Below, in pieces: positions 55,977 to 64,000 of a stretch of 64,000 nucleotides of DNA (its first letter is position 1; every line of letters begins with the position of its first letter). The notes beneath the pieces were generated by a model. The model searched no databases, was not told the origin of the DNA, and worked only from the letters and a program-made list of their open reading frames with translations. The DNA comes from Membranipora membranacea (Eukaryota > Bryozoa > Gymnolaemata > Cheilostomatida > Membraniporidae): positions 27,764,025-27,828,024 of the forward strand of contig OU612070.1 in assembly GCA_914767715.1 (NCBI GenBank), written 5' to 3'. Made by a program: the position numbers and the translations under genes.

Positions 55977-56100
55977 CTGTTAAGTTTAATACAATGAGAG
56001 CCAGTCTGGGTAACTAATCAATGTCTGTGGGTTTCTGTGGTCAAGCTTCACTCCCTTTGATATTATTGTGCACTGTGGCAAGATTATAGTTCGAGCTTGT
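55977..56100 (-). other. 5' untranslated exon candidate of the gene above
   Basis: CTTAACAG|GTAAGTTAGC at 55977 is a strong minus-strand donor, upstream of the first coding exon, which itself begins with an acceptor and a 28-nt untranslated leader. The transcription start lies somewhere to the right; the upper limit given is arbitrary. Confidence 0.45.
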
Positions 56101-56296
56101 GTTCATTTGAGGCCTTCTAATGCTAAGAGAGTAAATAGAATTCAGGTGATTAAGAGTATATCAGTTTAAAGGTTGGATGAAAGTATCTCAGAAAGTCATA
56201 AATTATTGATGGACTGATCTACTTGTATGTAATGTATCCTTCTCTCTGGTACCAACAAATCTTCTTATGATCTCACATCAGCTTCACCCACTTAAT

Positions 56297-56370
56297 GTTA
56301 GCTACCACTGAATGTTAGCTACCACTGAATGTTAGCTACCACCACTGAATGTTAACTAGCACTGAATTTT
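56297..56370. repeat. 18-bp minisatellite, ~4 copies
   Basis: ATGTTAGCTACCACTGA repeated with small changes, then decaying into ACTAGC variants. Confidence 0.85.
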
Positions 56371-57042
56371 GGCTAGCTAAGGTGAGAGTTAATATATTTT
56401 AAATTTTAGCTAGTATTTAATTTCGTTATTTCATGCATGTTCGAAAAGTCAAACTTGTCATACCGCAAATACATTACAGATCAGGTTATCGGAACTATCT
56501 TGGGCAACAAAATTGTCTATGCTGTAGGTTGTTCATCTTAGAGAAACATCCACTTTGTTTATTGCACACCTACAATCCACGTATACCCTATTTCATCCAT
56601 ACTTGGTGCTTTGCTGTTTGACACTACAGAAAATTAGTCACACTGGGAGTTGTCTTCTCTTGAAATCATAACCATAATTATTTCAAACATAAGACTGTTC
56701 TTCTTGACTGTACTAACATTGTACTAGGGTTGTCAAATGGTATAACTACATTATAGTTTATAAAATTGGCGTACAAATTGATCTGTTTATGCCATTCCTG
56801 AATAAAGAGCACGGGACACAACTGAATGTATTACTTTAGGAAATCTGAAAATGACCTGAAAAAAAATGATGTTGCAATTGGCGAATAGCATTGCACTAGG
56901 ATCGCCATCTTTTAGTACAAGAATCTCTATGTTTGAAAATGATTTTGTGATTCGGCTTGCAACTACCAACCCCACTTCCTCAGTAGAAGAAAATCAAATT
57001 TGAATTTCTTCTGCATATTCTAGTCCATTCTCGGATATGACC
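56371..57042. other. intergenic, no gene recognised
   Basis: Short ORFs on both strands (56433-56621 plus, 56787-56975 minus) without domain or splice support. Confidence 0.35.
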
Positions 57043-58173
57043 CATAGACTTAATAATAAACCTAGACAGGACACTGTATATAGCTGAAGTGAGGCACTTA
57101 ATTATGGTGACGCGACGTCACTGTAGGGTGTAGAAACAGTGAATTTTACTCATAGCAATCATTGATTTACCGGTCCCAGCTCTGGTTAAATGTTGATAAC
57201 TCAACGGGCTTCAATGGGAATTTAAGTTTGAAAATTGCAATAGATTCAGCAGCTTCTGGCGATCATTTCGATAGTCTGTTTAGCTTCGTAGCTCAAATAT
57301 TATTAAAAGAGCAAGCTATTGAAAACGTTGCATAGACTTAAACTGATTGTTCACATTTGGACAGTCGGAACTTTGCTAATTACCCAACAAATATCTATCT
57401 GCTTGGTAAATTCAGGTGAGCATCCCCTCAATAAAGCTTCAATATTTCAGAAAATCCCATCAAATTGAGGATTATGTTCCCAGTATCAGAGAGAGAGCAA
57501 GCCAAAATAAGTGGTGATATAGTCATTTCACTGTTGAGTTGGAGTTGAGTTGCTTCCTTTTTGGAGGCAATTCCACTTATTTCTAATACTAACTATCACA
57601 TTTATAGCTATTCATTGTTTTTCCTCTGTCTATATCGTTGCGCATGCCCAGTGAGTACTATTGATTTTCTCATTCTCATTGTCAAAACAATCAATAGTAT
57701 TCACTGGGCATGCATGCGCAAGAATATATTATAGGATTATGCCCTTTTTCATATAGAAGCAGGAGACCAGTCTGCAATAATGAGCTGTAACATTCTGGAA
57801 TATTAATTTAATAAGGAATTTGATTTTCAGGTGGGTATGTCATCAGATCCCTAAAAATACAGTGTTCTGACTGCTGTGCGTCACTTCTCGCCAGCCCTGA
57901 TCAGTCCACAGGTGAAACCTCAAAATATGACATATCACTCGTATCCTCCAAAGATTGAGGGGGTCTAACAACTGGCTCAAGATTTTTAAAGAAGCTGTGT
58001 GTAGCGACGGAACAAGGTCTAAGAAACCACATTGAAATCAATGGTGTTGATTCAAATATTGTCAGGGTATGCCGCAGTAAAGTTCTTACCCATGTTTCGA
58101 AAATATGCATGTACGGTCGAAACTTAACCACCCTTTTGATCTTCAAGCATCAGTAGTTATTATTAAGTCTATG
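57043..58173. mobile_element. TIR element with 8-bp target duplication (hAT-like)
   Basis: CATAGACTTAATAATAA at the left and TTATTATTAAGTCTATG at the right are exact 17-bp inverted repeats, flanked by ATATGACC on both sides (57035-57042, 58174-58181). An 8-bp duplication fits hAT (or P-type) elements. The 1131-bp interior holds an 81-codon minus-strand ORF (57901-58146) without a recognised domain and a long hairpin (57638-57721). No intact transposase; non-autonomous. Confidence 0.82.
57638..57721. repeat. hairpin inside the TIR element
   Basis: TTGCGCATGCCCAGTGAGTA...TTGATT and AATCAA...TACTCACTGGGCAT-like arms pair over about 29 bp around a 22-bp loop. The right arm has a CATG insertion. 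Confidence 0.8.
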
Positions 58174-58945
58174 ATATGACCACATAATCCAGTTGTGAAC
58201 ATGGCTTACATATGGGCATTTTAAACCGATCATCCTACCCTTGATGGAAATCCAATGAACTGGAAACTGGAAACCCAATAAACTGGGAGTTCAATGCTGG
58301 ACCACTTCTCTGTCTCTGAACACTTGGACTGGTTTAGTACTTAAGAAAATCAGTCCCACTGAAAGTAAAAATATAGAGAGCAGATTTACCTTCAGAGTGG
58401 CAGCTGTCAAAGTCTGATATACAATATCTTAATCACTCAGTGATGACAGTAGGATTTGTGATCATCTGAAGTCATCCAGTAGAGTGTCAGTAGTAATATC
58501 ATCAACTGTAAAAATATAACATGGTTTACAGTAGTTCATGATAAGTAATTGTCAACTTGGCAAAATTCGTAGCTGGCTTCAAATCGCATGGCAACTGGTG
58601 ATGCTGACTGGGCTGGTGGGCAGCCATGGGTTTTGAGTAGCAAAGAAATGAATAAAAAGACAATACGGCTATATACATGTACATACAAAATTTTGCTAGT
58701 GGGTTGGCTGTGTTCAAGCTGCAGCTGCACCCGCCCCCTTACACCAACCTGCCAGGACCCACCGCAAAAACAAGGAGAGACATCAAAACCCAGATTAGCC
58801 AGCAGGCCATCAAGAGCTAGTGAGCTTTGTTTCAAGAGACTGGTGGTATAACATCTAATAGAATTATTTATAGGTAAAAAGGTATCAAAATGGTTAGTTT
58901 GTAAATTCTAGGGCTCGGATTTGGCAGGAGTATAGGCCTATCCTA
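58174..58945. other. intergenic or intronic stretch
   Basis: A locally GC-richer patch (58570-58850) is open on both strands but shows no recognised domain. Confidence 0.3.
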
Positions 58946-59053
58946 ACATCAGTGTTGATGTGACACCTAGTGGCTCTGTGTCTGGTGTTGTGCTCAGAGT
59001 GACGTGGTAAGATGTGTTCCTGTCAACTTCGGCGTCATCTGTAATGATTCCTT
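58946..59053 (-). CDS. possible exon with Calx-beta-like segment
   Basis: After a C-tract and TCAATAG| acceptor-like site the minus strand reads HLFQGIITDDAEVDRNTSYH, then VTLSTTPDTEPLGVTSTLML. The pattern I.DDaevd.n.sy.VtLst resembles the latter half of Calx-beta modules of adhesion proteins. No donor is certain and the frame stops soon after. The call is tentative. Confidence 0.25.
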
Positions 59054-59079
59054 GAAAAAGATGTCTATTGAGGGGGGGG

Positions 59080-59720
59080 GGGGGTTAACAGTTAACAGTA
59101 ATGGCAAGGGTTCAAGTACTAAGCCATGAGGCAATCCAATTGATAGTGTCTGGGTGGATGCCAAACGATGGATGTTTTGTGACTAGTTTTGTGTGTGATA
59201 CAATGTTCAAAGCTTTTGAAAAATAATATCTAGGGGTATGCCATTATCAAACTTTCAATGAAGTCAGTTATGGTGCTGAAGAGCTTTGTATCCCAACTTT
59301 GTACCGGACAAAACCAATGCCGATGTTTGTAGAGCAGGGTGTGCTGATTCGAGTGGGCGCGGATGGTAGGAGCTATTACATGTTCGAATAATTTACACAC
59401 AATGGAGGTATATAAGTGAATTTGGACGATAATTTAATGGGTCTGTTTTCTTGCCTTTTTTTAAATATAGGGACTACATGAGCAGTGCGCCAATCTCTGG
59501 GTACTTTAGGTTGGTTGTGTGTATTAGAAAATAATGGTAAGTGTGAGGTAGATGAGATAAGTATCGCAATAATCATGGTACAACCTCATAACTGCCTACC
59601 AGCATTTATGACAGTTGTCAGGTCTCGGCTGTAATCCAAAAATTGTGGTTTCTAGATCTTGTCTTGTGTGGAATATTTTTGAAAGCAGTTTAAAGTATAC
59701 CTTTTTTTTGAAGTATTCAA
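59080..59720 (-). mobile_element. LINE reverse-transcriptase fragment
   Basis: On the minus strand, in changing frames: KVPRDWRTAHVVPIFKKRQE, NYRPNSLISLHCVCKLFEHV, FSTITDFIESL, PLDIIFQKL and GLPHGLVLEPLPLLL. These align in order with the fingers and palm of a CR1/Jockey-group RT (PxDWrxAxVxPIFKKG; NYRPISL; GVPQGSVLGPLLF). Several stops. The element lacks its ends. Confidence 0.75.
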
Positions 59721-60755
59721 CATTCAGTCAATGTCTAGTACTTTGTCAATAGTGTCCTTTAGTTTTTTACTTGTGGTTTCACCGGAACTCACAATTGTAC
59801 TAGTCATACCCCCAACCTACAACAGGGCCAGCGGGCAATTGGGTAGACAGAGTGCAGTCAGCCACAGACCACCAACTAACAGAGCAACACAGTATACCTA
59901 GCTAGTCTATACAAAATATGGTGTACTCACAAATAATAATTTGGTGCTATGAAGATATGAATATTGGGAAGTGTTTGAATACCACCAGTTTTGTACTAGC
60001 TAATTTATCTCTCTTTGTGTACACAGCAGACCAACTACTTCAAATCGGATCAGCCTACAGTTAGCTGTGCTTGGTCCTTTTGTAAGCTTCTCATCTCAGG
60101 GTATTCTTGGATGTCTCCCGAGTCAGCAGTAGTTTGCACTGTTTTTTATCAAATAAAGTATGCAGTAGGTAGAGTAGTGCACTAACTCCAGTCCATGAGT
60201 TACCTCTTCTCTTGGTGCAGTTAGGATGTTGACAGAAGCCAACGTGATGGCTCCACTCAGTCTTAGTACAACATGAAAAAGTTCACTATTTGGGTCAAGT
60301 CTGTGTATTAGATGAGAGCTGTTAGTCTGCAGACTAAAGATGATTTTCTGTGTTGAAAATTAGAATTCTGTTCCTGTACAATTTCACTTCTGTAACTTCT
60401 CTTCTCCCAAAGTTTCTGTTTGTACAAATGTCAAGGTAACAAATGTAAGCTACGACATGATTGGTCATGTAGTATTATGAAGGGCCTTTTCATTGGTTCA
60501 CTGCGTCAGTGTTGTGAGTTACTATGAGTTGTCCTCCCCAGTAAGAAAGGGCACAACTCCGATAGTTAGCTATGTTACACCAGGAGTTTATCCCAAACTC
60601 CCTGGTTACACAAGGCTATCATGATAAAACTCTAGCCTGTCTTGACAAGCTTTTATTGGGGGGGGGGGGGTTAAACAGCTTTATTCTGGTTCTTGTAATG
60701 GTTTGCACTCAGGCTACTGCTCAATAATAATTTGTCGTTCACTATCTATTTGTAG
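59721..60755. other. no gene recognised; poly-G tract at 60657-60671
   Basis: No domain-bearing ORF. Two G-runs flank this region in the window (59067-59082 and 60657-60671). Confidence 0.35.
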
Positions 60756-60833
60756 TGCCAATTTGGAGTTACCTTCTCCTTGAACAATGAAAGACAAGAC
60801 AACTCGAATCTATCAAACGTATGAACTCAATCG
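60756..60833 (+). CDS. candidate first coding exon
   Basis: Between TATTTGTAG| and TCG|GTAAGT lies an ATG (60787) opening MKDKTTRIYQTYELNR across the donor. Good splice sites and a polar N-terminus are the only evidence. Family unknown. Confidence 0.25.
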
Positions 60834-61430
60834 GTAAGTCACGTATTTACCATGTATGAAACTATAATCTCTAGTGACGAAAAGCTGGTTCCCACTACCC
60901 CTCAAGGCTAACTTACATTGGGTTGTTATTAAGTCTGACCTTCCTTGGACTCCAGAGGATGTGCCTCCAAATACGTTCAAAGAAAGGTTGCTGCCGATAA
61001 CCCCTGTCTTGTTCTAACAGAAAAACTCTGGACGAGTTTTGAGACGATGCTCTTGCACCACAAAGTCAAGATAAATCGTATATAACTGTAATACCTTTGA
61101 TGCATTCAATGATCACACTTTAAAGTTGTGATCCGGAATAATTAATATATCTCACTTCAAATCTGAGTATATTCTGAATATGTGTTTGATCTCTGTATAG
61201 TGCCTGAAAGCCCAATCAGGTAATCAAAGCAGATTATCAGAATCACAGGCCTCTTAGCACAATGTTACATATGCTAAAGACTCCAACCCAATTCAACATG
61301 TATGTAGGTGAAATCAACTTGTAGTCACTTAGAATTGTAGTTATACTAAAATCTATATTCAAATGCTGAACTAATTGTTTCCAAAGATCAGAGTTATCTT
61401 ACCTGAATCAAAGAGCCGACAACTCCTTAA
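60834..61430. other. unassigned flank
   Basis: Would be intron if the preceding exon candidate is real; nothing else seen. Confidence 0.3.
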
Positions 61431-61504
61431 GGTCATGCTTCGCCAAATTTTTTTTGGGGTTTCTCAATCCACATGATCAAAGAAGTTTAAACCCAGAATT
61501 TGAC

Positions 61505-61556
61505 GATGCTACGCTACACTACACTACGCTACACTACGCTACACTACGCTACACTG
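61505..61556. repeat. 10-bp minisatellite (CTACGCTACA)n
   Basis: About five units with ACTACACTAC variants. Confidence 0.93.
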
Positions 61557-61871
61557 AATTTCAGCAACTTGTGAAAACATATTGTCACTATTGTCCACAT
61601 ACAAAGACATTGCGAGTTCTTGGAGCTATAAATGCATTCAATACATAAATACTACCCTTATATCATGCAGCCTTAACAACAATAATTTTCAATGTTTGAT
61701 TTGACTTGAAAAAGAAACGGCATTAAAATTCGCATACTGATAGCTACGCCATTAGTGTTGACAATGCTATAATGAAAGTGAGCTGTGTCAATTGTTGGTC
61801 AAGGTGGACAAATGTAATTACCCTATAGTGCCCTCACTAACCCAGTGCTGGCCAGTATTGATGAATAGTAA

Positions 61872-62270
61872 ATGATCTGCCATTTTGCAATTTTAAATTA
61901 TCATATTTCTAAAATAGTCAAAATTTTGACAAAAATGCCCCTTTGCTGTACAAAACTAGAAGTACAAATATGTGAAAACTTTACCGAGACTGAATTATTT
62001 TTTATGATAGGGGCATCCACCAAAGCCTTGGTGAGGGCACTAGGCATTGATTTTGAACCAAATGAAACTTTTGCGTCGGGGAAGGGGTATGATAAGACGG
62101 TCGATCATGCAGTCATCCAGAGGCAGGCTATAAACTTAATATTGATTTTGCCAAGCTATCTTCAAATCAAACATATGTCAAGTGAACAATTGCATTGGAA
62201 TTATCTAAAAACAAATCCTTTTTGTATATTCCCAAATTTTGAATCAACATCACTACTCAAATTGAAATAA
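61872..62270 (+). CDS. 132-aa ORF inside the TTAA element, unrecognised
   Basis: Open frame of 132 codons with a mixed hydrophobic/polar pattern (KMPLCCTKLEVQICENFTE, TKALVRALGIDFEP, GYDKTVDHAVIQRQAINL). I see no transposase DDD/E motif or zinc finger. It may be a decayed transposon gene or a chance ORF. Confidence 0.25.
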   Translation: MICHFAILNYHISKIVKILTKMPLCCTKLEVQICENFTETELFFMIGASTKALVRALGIDFEPNETFASGKGYDKTVDHAVIQRQAINLILILPSYLQIKHMSSEQLHWNYLKTNPFCIFPNFESTSLLKLK

Positions 62271-62863
62271 ATGCCTCATGAATACAAAGGAAAATCCAAC
62301 CATTCATGGTTTTTTCCTGATATATTTCTGCACCAGATTTGGCGTAGTAATATAAGTCTCTAAACTCCAGTCATTTGAGTGTATTTTACAATAGTTCACA
62401 GGCTGGCTTGTTAATTCATGTCTGTTATCATAGAACTTGCCTTCTCTAGTGCTTGAAATTCATGTCAAAGCTTGATACTACCATAAATTTTCACAAGTTA
62501 ATTTTAGTGGGACTACTTTGCGCTGCCAATTTTGGTTTGATACAAATAAATAGTTGTGAGGCGTCTGAGCCAGATTCTCTCAGTTATTGACAGCTCCTAT
62601 TCCTTTGCATGGGCACCGGTGGCTTAAATTTTATGAATTGCCATCACAATATTAAGAAATTAGATTAAATATAATTAAGGGTTTGGAAATTGCTAAGGAA
62701 TGGCTACAATTAGAATGAAAAATCAAGGAAATCGGACCAGTAGTTCTCAAGTTAGTATCTTAGGCGAGGCACGACCTTAAACACAGGATACTCTGAGGAA
62801 ACTATTATTCCGAAACTTAATCTAATCAGTAATTCCAAATGATACTATCTATGATTCAAACTA

Positions 62864-63006
62864 GATATGAGCACAGCCGCTAATTACCTGCGTTTAACTG
62901 TGGATCACAATGATTTCCGACTTGATATGAGCACAGTGTGCGAATTACCTGCGTTTAACTGTGGGTCACAATAATTTCCGATTCGATATGAGCACTTTCT
63001 CTGCTT
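62864..63006. repeat. 60-bp tandem repeat, ~2.4 copies
   Basis: GATATGAGCACAG recurs at 62864, 62924 and 62985 (third as GATATGAGCACTT), each followed by ATTACCTGCGTTTAACTGTG in the first two. Confidence 0.88.
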
Positions 63007-63286
63007 TCTTGCGAGTCAGTAATCACAATAATAAAACCTGCTAAAGTTACTCTGAATCCTGTTTCGGGGTGTTGTTATAGTAACAATTAATCACAGCTTA
63101 CTCCAGTAGATTATTGAGTGTACTTTATGAACTCTAAATAAATTAGACCTAACGCTTGAACACCAGCGTACTGTCAATTTACAAAAGGAAAATAACAACA
63201 ACTGTTTATTGATGAGAGATATACTTTATTTACTTCAATGACTTATAATATATATATATATGTATTACTTACTCATTATAGAAAAT

Positions 63287-63345
63287 TGTCAAGGCTCCAA
63301 TGAGGATCGAACCTGGGTTCTTGTGGCACCAGTCGTAACCTCTAC
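63287..63345 (-). mobile_element. tRNA-like/SINE relic
   Basis: The minus strand reads ACTGGTGCCACAAGAACCCA then GGTTCGATCCTCATTGGAGC, with a B-box-like GGTTCGATCC. It ends exactly where the duplicated receptor intron begins. Confidence 0.45.
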
Positions 63346-63918
63346 TTCTCTGAGTATCAGAAGTCTGGACGCTGCCTGAAGGTTACTAAGATCTCAGAGT
63401 AATAGTTACTGTATATTATATATATCTCATTATTTAAGTCAGACCTGTAGTACAGACAACAGTATCATGTTGATTCAGTAAAAGTTAAATTGATAGAAAT
63501 AATAGTTGATATTTGTATATATTCAGTAATAGGATAAATAAGTCAACTATCTCTGTCTATAATCTAATCATACATAAAAAAATCAATCCTAATTCTGACA
63601 TCTGAAGAAACAATCCTCATCTACCGCTGAGAATCTCCTGACATAGACATCTGTAGAAAAGTATCATATCATACATTGAAGCTAATAGATAGATTTGACT
63701 ATAAAATAGTCACAATCTTCAGATGTAGCAGATGCACAAACTTTGTTATTTCTGATTGACATGATATTTGGGCTTATCTAGCAGCTGCCAGTCCCAAGTT
63801 TTTTTATCATAAATTCAGCAAATAAACGAATTCAAATCAAGTTTGTTTATTTTGTCTGCTACATGCCTGTATCGTAATTTTTATCTTTGAACTTCAGTTT
63901 TTTTAATCAGTGTATTAC
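63346..63918. repeat. second copy of the receptor-gene intron segment
   Basis: Matches 30555-31395 at high identity but without the SINE and with small deletions. It suggests a second, paralogous receptor locus, or a fragment of one, near or beyond the right edge. Confidence 0.9.
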
Positions 63919-64000
63919 TAGTGTTGTATTCAGGGTCGAGTCAGGTCGGGTTTCAGGTTTCTGTGGTCGGGTCATGTTAGGGTCAAGTCGGGTCAGAGGT

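Larger units (their letters stand above)
61431..62776. mobile_element. TIR element with TTAA target duplication and 132-codon ORF
   Basis: GGTCATGCTTCGCC at the left and GGCGAGGCACGACC at the right are inverted repeats (2 mismatches in 14), bordered by TTAA (61427-61430, 62777-62780). TTAA plus GG.../...CC ends suit piggyBac-type elements. The interior carries a 10-bp CTACGCTACA minisatellite and an ORF. Confidence 0.75.

Noticed and set aside
59067-60671. Poly-G tracts as G-quadruplex regulators
   Set aside because: Single long G-runs without spaced G-tracts; likely simple-repeat slippage.

Overview
This is a stretch of an animal nuclear genome: AT-rich, gene-poor, full of non-LTR retrotransposon remains, tRNA-derived SINE pieces, miniature DNA transposons and minisatellites, with genes broken into short exons by GT-AG introns. 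The gene content (an LRR-Ig-FN3 transmembrane receptor, a CWF19L1 homologue, a single-exon nucleotidyltransferase-TPR protein) suggests an invertebrate, perhaps a sponge or another early-branching metazoan; that placement is an inference from architecture only. There are no bacterial features, no complete virus and no CRISPR array.

Layout. 0-5 kb: a 32-copy 15-bp minisatellite, a TTAA-flanked inverted-repeat element and a BED zinc-finger scrap of a hAT-type transposase. 5.1-24.1 kb: an array of eroded segmental duplications, in which a multi-exon minus-strand gene has been copied many times; exon cassettes recur with splice sites variously kept or lost. Three insertions in this array can be dated against uninserted sister copies: a CACTG-ended MITE, a 5'-truncated LINE with a target-site duplication, and a 1.95-kb LINE-containing insert. 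24-28.7 kb: mostly non-coding, with one MITE and a SINE-like element.

28.7-33.5 kb (minus): the 3' part of a receptor gene, five exons that join in phase to give LRRCT, Ig, FN3, transmembrane helix and cytoplasmic tail, broken by two in-frame stops. Its last intron holds a SINE, a LINE fragment and a 32-bp satellite whose unit is itself a 3' splice site. 34.0-35.4 kb (plus): the C-terminal half of a CWF19L1 gene with a premature stop near the end. 36.97-41.42 kb (minus): an intact 1484-aa single-exon ORF with an N-terminal GS...DLE nucleotidyltransferase domain and 17 nearly identical 42-aa TPRs; this is the best-preserved gene in the window.

42.5-53.6 kb: two inverted-repeat elements abutting at one TTAA, a LINE with overlapping ORF1/ORF2 but a deleted catalytic motif, a 129-bp near-perfect palindrome, a second LINE, and a foldback element. 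54.9-56 kb (minus): the 5' end of an unidentified gene (two coding exons plus an untranslated exon). 57-64 kb: a TIR element with a clear 8-bp target duplication, a LINE reverse-transcriptase fragment, a possible Calx-beta-like exon, a TTAA-flanked element carrying a 132-aa ORF, and at the right edge a second copy of the receptor gene's intron that lacks the SINE.
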